A stretch of 64,000 nucleotides of DNA from Terriglobales bacterium. GTDB lineage: Bacteria; Acidobacteriota; Terriglobia; Bryobacterales; Bryobacteraceae. Below are positions 44,530-52,985 of the stretch, piece by piece. The notes under the pieces were generated by a model. That model searched no databases. It worked only from the letters and a program-made list of their open reading frames with translations, and was not told the DNA's origin. The stretch lies in NCBI GenBank assembly GCA_027485675.1, contig JAIXQP010000033.1, positions 186,001 to 250,000 of the forward strand, in the 5' to 3' direction. Within the stretch, counting starts at the first letter, position 1. The number at the start of each line of letters is the position of its first letter. A program made the position numbers and the translations under genes.

Positions 44530-47240
44530 CCGCCGCGGAGGTGATGGCGCTTTGTGAAGAGGCCCGGCAGGCGATGCGGACCGACCTGGTCCGTGCCGGT
44601 GAACTGGCCGAGACCGCTCTGGCCGCCGCTCGCAAGCTGGGAGACCGGGCGGCCCGCGCCGAAGCGCTGCGGATGAAGGGGCACGTAGCCTATTCCGTCG
44701 GGCAGTATCGCAAGGCCATGGCCGCCTACCGCCCGGCCGTCCGCCTGCTCGAACAGTTAGGGCAGACCGTCGATGCGGGCCGCACCCGGAGCAGCGCCCT
44801 GCAGAGCCTGATTTACCTGGGCCGCTACGAAGAAGCGCTGGCCTGGGCCGTCGAAGCCCGGCGCGTGTTCGCGGCATGCGGCGATGGGCTGCGCCTCGCC
44901 CGGCTCGATAGTAACGAAGCCAACATCCTCCACCGGCAGGACCGTCATGACGAGGCTCTCGCGCAGTATCAACGGGCCGCCGAGGGTCTGCGCCAATACG
45001 GCGATCTCGATTCGCTGGCCATCACGGTTCGGAACCTGGCCGTCTGCCATGCGGCGCGGTATGAGTTGAAAGAGGCGCTGGCCTGTTATGAAGAGGCCGC
45101 CCGTCTGTATCGGGAACGGAATCTGAAGCTGCTGGCCGCCGAAGTCGGCGACAATATCGCCCAATTGCATCACCTGCGGGGGGACTACATCGTCGCACTC
45201 GAAACCTACCGGGCTTCGAACGTGGACGGCCGCGCCAACACCTTTCATGCCGCCGTGGCGCGTCTCGACCAAAGCGAACTCCTCTGCGAACTGAATCTGT
45301 TCAGTGAAGCTGCCGACCTGGCCGAGGCGGCCATCGACCGCTTCCAGCGGCTTGGCGTCCACTACGAGCGGGGCAAAGCGCTTCTGACGCTGGCCGCCGC
45401 GGTGTTTCGTCTGGGGGAAAGCCATCGGGCGCTGCGCCTGTTGCGCGACGCCGAAAAACTGTTCCGGCGCGAGGCCAATCCGGGCTGGCTTGCCGTCGCC
45501 GGGCTCTACCGCGCCACGATGCTGCTGGACTTGGGCGATCCCGCCGGCGCCCGGCTGGCCGCCGAATCGGTGCTCGAACGCCTCGAAGGCGCTCAGCATA
45601 TGGCGGCGCTGCTGCTGTTGACGCGGATCGCCATCCGCGAAGAGCGTCTGGTGGAGGCCCGGGCCTATCTCGAGTGGGCGGAGACGGCGAGCCAAAAGGC
45701 CGCCACGCTGCCGGTACGATACCAGGTGGCGATGGTGGCTGCCGAGTTTCGGGAGGCCCGCGAAGAGCCCGCGGCGGCCTGGGCGCACTATCAGCGCGCC
45801 CATGAGATCCTCGAAGTGCTTCGGGGGCAGTTCGGAGGCGACGGCCTGCGCATCTCCTTCCTCGAAGACAAAAGCGGCTGCTATGAGGCGCTCGCCGGGA
45901 TGGCCCTGCGGGGGGCGGTGGACTGTCCGCTCGAGCAGGCCTTTCTGTATATTCAACAGGCCAAATCGCGCAGTCTCGCCGACGGCATGCTGCAGGAGGA
46001 TTCCGCGGAGGAGCCGGAGGAGACCCGGGCGCGGCGGGGCGCGTTGTCGTGGTGTTACCGCGAACTGGAACGCGCCGATACTCCCAGCCTCCGTGCGCGC
46101 ATCGAGGGATTGGAGCGCCAGTTAACCGCCGAGTGGGCGCTGCGCTATGGCTACGGCGGCCGGGCAGGCATCTCGGTCGCGCAGGTGCAGGCGTGCCTGG
46201 CGCCCGGCGAATCGCTGGTTGAGTATTTCGCCGCCAAGGGGTGGCTGTATGCCTTCGTGCTCACCCGAAACTCGCTGTGCGCCAAACGGGTAGCCCCGTG
46301 GGCGGACGTGGAACATACCTGTCATCTGCTTCGCTTCCAGATCTCGCGGGGCCTCTGGGCCGGGGAACATCCGGGCGGGCGGACGTGGCTCGCGGCCACC
46401 GAACATCATTTGCGGCAGTTGTACCGTCTGCTCGTCGAGCCGTTGGAAGCGGAGTTGACCGGTGGACATTGGACCTTCGCTCCGCATGGGGTCCTGCACC
46501 AGGTTCCCTTTCCCGCCCTGCTCTCCGCCGAAGGCCACTTGATCGAGCGGCGGACCATCAGCTATGCGCCCAGCGCGTTGGTCCATCAGTTGTGTCAGCA
46601 CCGGCCGCTCGGCGGCGGAGCGGGGGTGGCCCTCTTTAGCGTTCCCGACGCCCAGGCGCCGGAGATCGCCAGCGAAGCGCGGGAGTTGGCCGGGATTCTC
46701 GATCCGGCGGAAGTCTTCGCCGAAGAGGCGGCTTCCTTACAGAACTGGACGCAGGCGATGGGGCGCCGTCGGGTGGTCCACCTGGCGACCCACGGCCTCT
46801 TCCGGCAGGATAATCCGCTCTTCTCTTCGGTGCGCCTGCACGATGGACGGTTCTGCCTCTATGACCTCTCTTCGATGCGGGTGGAGGCCGATCTGGTGAC
46901 GCTGAGCGGCTGCGCCACCGGCATGTTGGAGACGACGGGAGCCGGCGAGGTGATGGGGCTCGCGCGGGGCCTGCTCACCGCCGGGGCCCGCGCGGCGCAT
47001 CTGTCCCTTTGGGACGTCAACGACGGCTCCACGGCCTGCTACATGGCCCATTTCTATCGTTCGCTCCGCGCCGGCTCTACCGTCGCCGCCGCCGGCCGCA
47101 CCGCCATGCTGGCCACCCGCGAGCGGTCGCCGCATCCTTACTACTGGTCTGCATTTTTTTTGACGGGCCAAGTAAGAAATTCCATCGGCCCTCTATTTTC
47201 TGGCGCTCCTGCAGACCCTAATGGGATAGCACTCCCGTGA
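44526..47240 (+). CDS. TPR-CHAT protein (caspase-like CHAT protease)
   Basis: A 904-residue cytoplasmic protein. Tetratricopeptide-type helical repeats cover about 1-470 (for example RAEALRMKGHVAYSVGQYRKAM and YDALAQYQRAAEGL-like units). The CHAT peptidase domain covers about 560-895, with the catalytic His756 in HLATHG and Cys796 in LSGCATG; NPLFSSVRL and GLARGLLTAGARAAHLSLWDV are further CHAT landmarks. CHAT proteases are related to caspases and separase. The GTG overlaps the sigma-factor stop and the stop overlaps the zinc-finger gene, so expression is coupled to both. Confidence 0.93.
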   Translation: MTAAEVMALCEEARQAMRTDLVRAGELAETALAAARKLGDRAARAEALRMKGHVAYSVGQYRKAMAAYRPAVRLLEQLGQTVDAGRTRSSALQSLIYLGRYEEALAWAVEARRVFAACGDGLRLARLDSNEANILHRQDRHDEALAQYQRAAEGLRQYGDLDSLAITVRNLAVCHAARYELKEALACYEEAARLYRERNLKLLAAEVGDNIAQLHHLRGDYIVALETYRASNVDGRANTFHAAVARLDQSELLCELNLFSEAADLAEAAIDRFQRLGVHYERGKALLTLAAAVFRLGESHRALRLLRDAEKLFRREANPGWLAVAGLYRATMLLDLGDPAGARLAAESVLERLEGAQHMAALLLLTRIAIREERLVEARAYLEWAETASQKAATLPVRYQVAMVAAEFREAREEPAAAWAHYQRAHEILEVLRGQFGGDGLRISFLEDKSGCYEALAGMALRGAVDCPLEQAFLYIQQAKSRSLADGMLQEDSAEEPEETRARRGALSWCYRELERADTPSLRARIEGLERQLTAEWALRYGYGGRAGISVAQVQACLAPGESLVEYFAAKGWLYAFVLTRNSLCAKRVAPWADVEHTCHLLRFQISRGLWAGEHPGGRTWLAATEHHLRQLYRLLVEPLEAELTGGHWTFAPHGVLHQVPFPALLSAEGHLIERRTISYAPSALVHQLCQHRPLGGGAGVALFSVPDAQAPEIASEARELAGILDPAEVFAEEAASLQNWTQAMGRRRVVHLATHGLFRQDNPLFSSVRLHDGRFCLYDLSSMRVEADLVTLSGCATGMLETTGAGEVMGLARGLLTAGARAAHLSLWDVNDGSTACYMAHFYRSLRAGSTVAAAGRTAMLATRERSPHPYYWSAFFLTGQVRNSIGPLFSGAPADPNGIALP

Positions 47241-47887
47241 AACACTACTCGCTAGCGGAATGGACAGACTTCGTTCGTGACTTAACGAACGAGTCGCAAC
47301 GCTCTGAAATGAAGCGTCATCTGGAATCTTCGTGCCCGGCCTGCTCCCGCGTGGTGACCCTGCTGGGCGCCGTGTGGGAGTGCCGTGCGCCGGTCGAGGT
47401 GCCGGATGATTTGACGGCGCGGGCGCGGTCCATCTTCCCCCGGCGGCGTCCGGCGCCGGCGGCGGAGTCCCTGGCCGAGCGCCTGGTGGCGGCCCTTAAG
47501 TTCGATAGCTTCGCCGCCGCCGCCCCCCAGGGCGCCCGGGCGGTTCCGGCCTCGGTACGGCGCCTGCGCTTCGGCACGGCCAGTGTCGACGTAGAACTCG
47601 TGGTGGATGCCCCGCGCGGGAGAGCGGTCAGCCTGACCGGCCTATCCTCCGCCAACGGCGGAGAGGTCCATCTTTTCGAGCGGCAAAAACTGGTGCAGAC
47701 CGTCGCCGCCAGTCCTTTCGGGGAGTTTCATCTCCAGTTCGACCAGCGCAAAGGAATGCGCCTGTTGATCACCGGCGCTCCGGGTAGCGCGTCGATCGAG
47801 GTGCCACTAGATTTTTTGCAACCCTTGAAACAGAAATCGCTAAAACTAAATCCTAAGGACTTACCTGGTTCATCGGAGGAACTATGA
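47237..47887 (+). CDS. zinc-finger (anti-sigma-like) protein with beta-rich C-terminus
   Basis: A 216-residue protein. The N-terminus has an H-x4-C-x2-C pattern (His28, Cys33, Cys36 in HLESSCPACSRV), resembling the zinc-binding region of anti-sigma factors, though typical spacing is H-x3-C-x2-C. No membrane helix is visible, so it would be a soluble regulator. A beta-rich domain follows at about 105-200. GTG start overlaps the CHAT stop. The likely partner is the ECF sigma factor two genes upstream; this is inferred from position and motif. Confidence 0.72.
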   Translation: MKHYSLAEWTDFVRDLTNESQRSEMKRHLESSCPACSRVVTLLGAVWECRAPVEVPDDLTARARSIFPRRRPAPAAESLAERLVAALKFDSFAAAAPQGARAVPASVRRLRFGTASVDVELVVDAPRGRAVSLTGLSSANGGEVHLFERQKLVQTVAASPFGEFHLQFDQRKGMRLLITGAPGSASIEVPLDFLQPLKQKSLKLNPKDLPGSSEEL

Positions 47888-49251
47888 AGTTGCTTCTATC
47901 CCTGTGCTTCCTGCTCTTGTTCGGCCCGCTTGCCCTGGCGGGCAACCAGCTCATCATCCGCGCCGAACCGACTTACCTGCGTGAGTTGGCGTCTCGTTTT
48001 CGCCTCACGATCCTCAAGCAGATCCCCGGCCACAATATCTTTCTGGTGGAGGGGCCGGCGGGGGTGCCGAGTGAGCAGCTCATCCGGCGTCTGAAAAACT
48101 GGGACCACGGAAAGGATCCTGCGGAAGACGATGAAGACGATGACGACGACGATGATGATGATGTCTCGGTCGAAGCGGACGTAACCGTGACCCTGGCGGA
48201 TACCCCGCCCGGCGCACCGGCCCTGAATACCGATCAGTCGCCGGTTTGGCAGGCCCTGCAGGACCGGCGGATGGTGGACTTTGGCGGGCGCCCGGCCTGG
48301 ACCGGTTTCGTCAATCAACCGGCTCTGCGGACGATTCGCGTGGCGGAGGCTCATCAGGAGCTGGGGACCGCTGCGGTGACCGTGGCCGTGATCGATACGG
48401 GAATCGACCCTGAACATCCTCTCCTGCAAGGTTTCGTGGTGGATGGCTACGATTTCGTGCGGGATCGTCCCGGTCCTCCCTCGGAGCTGAACGACCTCGA
48501 TGCGGAAACCCGTCAGATTTTCAATCCCTACACGACGGCGATTCTCGACACATTTGGCGAGGCCAATCCCTACACGACCGCAATTTTGGATCAAGTCACC
48601 GCCTCGCGCCTGGACCCCCGGCGCCTACCCCCGCAGTTCGGTCACGGCACGATGGTGGCCGGGGTCATCCGGCTGGTGGCGCCCGGCGCGAGAATCATGC
48701 CGCTGAAACCCTTTGGCGGCGATGGCCGGGCGAAACTGTTCAACCTGCTGGAGGCCGTCTATTACGCGGTTGACCGGCAAGTGAAGGTGATCAATATGAG
48801 TCTGAGCTTCGTGGCCTCTTCCCGCGAGTTGGAGTTGGCCATGCAGTATGCAGCCGTCAAGGGTTCCATCGTCGTGGCCTCGGTCGGCAACAGCGGCCGG
48901 GAGACCGTAACGTATCCGGCCGGCTACCCGGAGGTGATCGGTGTCGCCTCCATCAATGCCGCCGGCCGGCGCAGCGTCTTCTCCAACTTTGGCAGTAACG
49001 TCACGACCCTGGCGGCGCCCGGCGAGGCCGTGATCACGCTGTACCCCGGCGGCCGCTACGCCGCGGCGTGGGGAACTTCGTTCAGCGCTCCCATGGTCTC
49101 CGGCACGGTCGCTCTGATGGCGCGCCTCTACAGTCAGTTGAACTGGGAGACGGCCAAGGGTGGCTTGCAGGAGGCTGCCCCGCTCGAGAGTGGTTTGGGC
49201 AGCGGCCGCCTCGATGTGTTCCGGGCCGTCCGCAAAGCCCGGGAATTCTAG
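47884..49251 (+). CDS. secreted S8 family subtilisin-like protease
   Basis: A 455-residue exported protease. A signal peptide covers 1-19; an inhibitor-like propeptide follows (about 20-75) and then an Asp-rich run (about 79-97). The catalytic triad is intact: Asp171 in VIDTGID, His254 in FGHGTMVAG and Ser399 in GTSFSAPMVSG, with the oxyanion Asn in VASVGNSG. Between the Asp and His motifs NPYTTAILD occurs twice (214-222, 228-236). ATG overlaps the zinc-finger stop. It ends the ten-gene run from DoxX. Confidence 0.95.
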   Translation: MKLLLSLCFLLLFGPLALAGNQLIIRAEPTYLRELASRFRLTILKQIPGHNIFLVEGPAGVPSEQLIRRLKNWDHGKDPAEDDEDDDDDDDDDVSVEADVTVTLADTPPGAPALNTDQSPVWQALQDRRMVDFGGRPAWTGFVNQPALRTIRVAEAHQELGTAAVTVAVIDTGIDPEHPLLQGFVVDGYDFVRDRPGPPSELNDLDAETRQIFNPYTTAILDTFGEANPYTTAILDQVTASRLDPRRLPPQFGHGTMVAGVIRLVAPGARIMPLKPFGGDGRAKLFNLLEAVYYAVDRQVKVINMSLSFVASSRELELAMQYAAVKGSIVVASVGNSGRETVTYPAGYPEVIGVASINAAGRRSVFSNFGSNVTTLAAPGEAVITLYPGGRYAAAWGTSFSAPMVSGTVALMARLYSQLNWETAKGGLQEAAPLESGLGSGRLDVFRAVRKAREF

Positions 49252-49313
49252 TACGCCCGGGCGGCTTCCGGGTCTAACCGGTTAGGGTTCGTCTTTTTCC
49301 ACCGAATCCACCC

Positions 49314-49342
49314 TTGACACCGTGGTTCATCTCTTATAGAGT
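49314..49342 (+). promoter_or_regulatory. putative sigma-70 promoter of the first TonB-dependent receptor gene
   Basis: TTGACA (49314-49319), a 17-nt spacer and TAGAGT (49337-49342). A perfect -35 compensates for a modest -10. Transcription would start near 49350, leaving a leader of about 90 nt. Confidence 0.5.
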
Positions 49343-49365
49343 CCCCCGATATTGATGAGGGGGAC
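49341..49365 (+). repeat. perfect inverted repeat at the predicted transcription start
   Basis: GTCCCCC (49341-49347) and GGGGGAC (49359-49365) form a perfect 7-bp inverted repeat around an 11-nt loop. It overlaps the predicted -10 and start site, so it could be an operator or a 5' stabilising stem-loop. No U-run follows, which argues against a terminator. The rest of the 49252-49441 gap holds no gene. Confidence 0.5.
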
Positions 49366-49441
49366 TCGCCCTCGGGATCTTCCCAGTTCCCAGGGCGCCC
49401 TTTCGATACCAAGGCTGAACTACCTCGCAAGGGAGATCGAA

Positions 49442-52400
49442 ATGAATAAGAGAACCATTGCTGGATTTCTTCTATCGCTGTCCTTATCCGCTAGCGCGCT
49501 CTTTGCGCAGATCGGAACTTCCACCATCACCGGAACCGTCGTCGATCCCTCCGGCGCGGCGATCCCTAACGTTTCGGTGACCGTCGTGCAAACCGGCACG
49601 CAATTCACGACGACGACCACCACCAATACCGAAGGGATCTACCGGGTGCTGTCCCTGCAGCCTGGGTCTTATCGCATTACTTTCGAGGCGCAGGGGTTTA
49701 ACCGGGCCGTGCGGGACAATATCGAACTCCGCACGGGCGACACGCTGGCCGTCGACGTTCCCCTGCGCGTCGGCAGCGTCACCGAGACCGTCGAGGTCTC
49801 CGGCTCAACGCAACTGCTCGAAACGGAAACGTCCGCCACTGGTTCCGTGGTCAACGGCGGCGTGCTGTACGAATTGCCGCTCTATCAGCGCTTCGTCAAC
49901 TCCACGTTGAATATCGTCCCCGGCCTCACCACCGGCGGCTTTGCTTATGGCGGCGCCCTAGGGAACTACAATATCGCCGGTCAGCGCGCCACCACCACCG
50001 GCTTCTTTGAAGACGGCGTCAGCGGCAACGACCAACTCGGCGGCACGAACAACGTCAAGACTCTCCAAAACTCCATTGCCGAGGTCAAGGTCATCACCAC
50101 CGTACCGCCCGCCGAGTATGGCCACACGGCCGGCGGCGTCATCAGCGTCGTCAAACGCTCCGGCACGAACGAACTCCACGGCATGGGTTCGTTTTTCGGC
50201 CGTACCCGCCGCATGCAGCACCGGCTCTTCTTCGACCGCCTTCGCGATAGCCAAGCGCGCGCCGGGCGTCCCGATGGCTTTCCGGCCTTCTTTATGATGC
50301 CCGACGCCACCTTGTCGGGACCCGTCGTGATCCCGAAGGTTTACGATGGCCGCAACAAGACCTTCTTCTTCTTCGGCTATCAACGCCTCCACGAGAAGAA
50401 GGTGGCGCAGGTGCAGGCCACTACCCCGACGCTCGCCATGAAGCAGGGCGACTTCAATTTCCCCGGGGTCGCCAATCCCAACCAGATCTTCGACCCCGCC
50501 ACCACCCGCCTCGTCAATGGTCAATGGCAACGGGATCCCTTCCCGGGCAACCGCATCCCCCTCGCCCGCTTCGACCCGGTCGCGCGCAAGGTGCTCGAGT
50601 TCGATCCCTGGGTCTCCCCCAACCAGGCTGGGACCTTCAATGCCCTCGGCCCGAACGGGAACCTGATGGCCGACGAGTTCGCCCGCGTGTTTTTCAATGA
50701 CTACAACCTGCGGTTGGACCATCAGTTTAACTCCGCGTTTAAGATCTACGGCTCCTACACCTACAACGGCCAGTCCGGCTACCTGCGCCCCATCAACATC
50801 CGGGAGGACCGCGCCGAGTTCGACCACCAGCAGGGCAACTACGCCCCGTTTGCCAACGCCAACTATTCGCTCGGGAAGACGTGGATCGTCTCTCCTACCG
50901 TCGTCAACGATGCCCGCGTCGGCTACTACCGTCGCGAGAACAGAACCGAAGTGCCCAGCTTTGGCGGCAACTGGGCGCAGCAGTTGGGCATCCCCAACAT
51001 GGATGGCTCCGTCATGCCGGCCTTCGGCTCCGGTGGCCGCGATACGCCCGGCGCGCTCTACGGCATAACCGGCGCCACCCCGAGCCGTCTTCTTACCGAG
51101 ACAGTGTCGTTCCGCAACGACACAACCGTCATCCGCGGCCGGCACGCCCTCAAGTTCGGCTATGAGCTCCTCCGCTTCCGGCTGAACTCGGCCAACCTCG
51201 CCCGTCCCGCGATCCTCTCCTTCGATGGCGTCACCTCCGGCGTCCTGCCGACCGGCGCGCTGCAGCCCAACACGGGCAACTACTTCGCCGGCTTCCTCAC
51301 CGGCCAGGTCTCGAACGCCGAATTCTTCTCGGAGTTGACCAGTTGGCTGCCCCGCTCCTCCATCCACAGCTTCTACCTGCAGGATGACTGGAAGGTGACC
51401 TCCCGGTTGACCCTGAACGTCGGCCTCCGCTACTCGAACGAATCGCCCTTCAGCGCCAAGTACGGTGGCCTGTCGAACTTCAGCCCCACGGCTACTGACG
51501 ATGTCACCGGCCGGCCCGGCGGTCTCGTCTTCGGCTCCGGCCTCAGCCAGCGCGACAATAACAACTTCAACCCCCGCATCGGCGCGGCATGGCAGTTCCG
51601 CGACAAGTGGGTGCTCCGCGGCGGCTTCGGCATGTACACGATCGATACGAAGTTCCCCGGCGCGCGCATCCAGTTTGACGAATGGGTGGCCCAGACCAAC
51701 CAGCAGGCCGCGCCCGGCAATCCCTCGCCCGTTTGGGGCCTGAGCCGCGGTCCGGACCCGGTGCAGTTCAACGTGCGTTCGAATGGCACCTCGCCCTTCC
51801 GCGGCCAGAACTTCAGCGCCCGCAACGTCGCCTACTGGGATCCGAACCTCCGCAACGCCTATTCCATGAACTGGAACGGCACCGTGCAGCGGGAGCTTTC
51901 GCAGAACTATCTGCTTGAAGTCAGCTACCAGGGTTCGGCCGGCATCGGCCTGCTCGAAAACTGGAACATCAACACCTTCCCCATCGATTTCGCACGCGGC
52001 AATGTCGCGCTGCAGAATCAGGTGCTGGCCGCTTCGCAGAACTTCCGCCCGTTCCCGCACTTCGGCAACGTGATGATGCGCTCGAACTTCGGCCACTCCA
52101 CCTTCCACTCCGGAACGGCCAAGCTCGAACGCCGCTACGCCAACGGCATGTTCTTCAGCACGTTCTACACGTTCTCGAAGGCCATCAACAGCCAGGACAC
52201 CGACAACGCCGGCTCGGGCGTAGCGCCCATTCAGAACCGGGGCCTCGAGAAAGGCCGCGCCAGCTACGACCGCAACCACCGCTGGATCTCCACCATCAAC
52301 TGGGAGCTGCCCATGGGCAAGAACAAGAAGTTCTCCCCGTCCAACCGGACGCTGAACTGGCTCGTGAGCGGCTTCGAAGTCTCCTGGATCCAGACCTTCG

Positions 52401-52936
52401 AATCCGGCAATCCGCTGAACTTCACCTTCCAGAACTCGCCGTATAACTACTACCCCGGCTTCGCCGGCAACCGGCGCCCCGACGTCATCAGCACCCCGAC
52501 CATCCGGGATAACTGGCGCGACATCGGCGGCGACCGCTTCAACGTGCAGAATACGAATCCGGTCGTCGAGATGAGTCACTTCGCTCTACCCGGCGGCTGC
52601 CCGCAAACGCTGCCCGCCGCCGGCACCCCGGCGCGGACGGATCTCATCAACGCCTGCAGCTTCCTGGTCGGCAACGCTGGCCGGAACATCATGACGGGCC
52701 TCCCGCTCGTCTGGTCGCAGGTTTCGGCGCAGAAGAACTTCCAGATCCGCGAACGAGTCAAAGCGCAGCTGCGCTGGGACTTCCAGAACGCGCTCAAAAC
52801 CTATAACTTCAACCCGCCCACCACGGCCGTGGACTTCCAGAATCCGCGGACGTTTGGCAAGGTATCGTCCGATCCCCGGACGGCCTCGCTGGGCGGCCAG
52901 CCGCTGATGAACATCACCGTCATGCTGCAGTTCTGA
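49442..52936 (+). CDS. TonB-dependent receptor with carboxypeptidase-regulatory-like N-terminus
   Basis: Outer-membrane receptor of 1164 residues. Signal peptide 1-22 (ending LFAQ). A Cna-B/carboxypeptidase-regulatory-like beta domain covers about 24-108 (ITGTVVDPSGAAIPNVSVTV, then GIYRVLSLQPGSYRITFEAQGF). A plug domain follows at about 120-245 and a large beta-barrel to the C-terminus, which ends in an aromatic residue (VMLQF) as outer-membrane barrels do. The ATG at 49442 is preceded by AAGGGAG. Acidobacteria carry many such receptors for polymers or chelates; the substrate is unknown. No TonB box stands out. Confidence 0.9.
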   Translation: MNKRTIAGFLLSLSLSASALFAQIGTSTITGTVVDPSGAAIPNVSVTVVQTGTQFTTTTTTNTEGIYRVLSLQPGSYRITFEAQGFNRAVRDNIELRTGDTLAVDVPLRVGSVTETVEVSGSTQLLETETSATGSVVNGGVLYELPLYQRFVNSTLNIVPGLTTGGFAYGGALGNYNIAGQRATTTGFFEDGVSGNDQLGGTNNVKTLQNSIAEVKVITTVPPAEYGHTAGGVISVVKRSGTNELHGMGSFFGRTRRMQHRLFFDRLRDSQARAGRPDGFPAFFMMPDATLSGPVVIPKVYDGRNKTFFFFGYQRLHEKKVAQVQATTPTLAMKQGDFNFPGVANPNQIFDPATTRLVNGQWQRDPFPGNRIPLARFDPVARKVLEFDPWVSPNQAGTFNALGPNGNLMADEFARVFFNDYNLRLDHQFNSAFKIYGSYTYNGQSGYLRPINIREDRAEFDHQQGNYAPFANANYSLGKTWIVSPTVVNDARVGYYRRENRTEVPSFGGNWAQQLGIPNMDGSVMPAFGSGGRDTPGALYGITGATPSRLLTETVSFRNDTTVIRGRHALKFGYELLRFRLNSANLARPAILSFDGVTSGVLPTGALQPNTGNYFAGFLTGQVSNAEFFSELTSWLPRSSIHSFYLQDDWKVTSRLTLNVGLRYSNESPFSAKYGGLSNFSPTATDDVTGRPGGLVFGSGLSQRDNNNFNPRIGAAWQFRDKWVLRGGFGMYTIDTKFPGARIQFDEWVAQTNQQAAPGNPSPVWGLSRGPDPVQFNVRSNGTSPFRGQNFSARNVAYWDPNLRNAYSMNWNGTVQRELSQNYLLEVSYQGSAGIGLLENWNINTFPIDFARGNVALQNQVLAASQNFRPFPHFGNVMMRSNFGHSTFHSGTAKLERRYANGMFFSTFYTFSKAINSQDTDNAGSGVAPIQNRGLEKGRASYDRNHRWISTINWELPMGKNKKFSPSNRTLNWLVSGFEVSWIQTFESGNPLNFTFQNSPYNYYPGFAGNRRPDVISTPTIRDNWRDIGGDRFNVQNTNPVVEMSHFALPGGCPQTLPAAGTPARTDLINACSFLVGNAGRNIMTGLPLVWSQVSAQKNFQIRERVKAQLRWDFQNALKTYNFNPPTTAVDFQNPRTFGKVSSDPRTASLGGQPLMNITVMLQF

Positions 52937-52946
52937 CGGTCTACCG

Positions 52947-52980
52947 CGGCGCCTCCCGCCCCACCGGACGGGAGGCGCCG
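52947..52980. terminator. bidirectional intrinsic terminator
   Basis: A perfect 12-bp GC-rich stem, 52947-52958 with 52969-52980, with a 10-nt loop lies between the convergent receptor and PhoD-like genes. A pyrimidine-rich tail (TTCCCTT) follows on the plus strand. Confidence 0.75.
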
Positions 52981-52985
52981 TTCCC

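Noticed and set aside
49958-52579. Minus-strand open frame of 873 codons
   Set aside because: Lies fully antisense within the first TonB-dependent receptor gene, with low-complexity Val/Ala/Gly composition.
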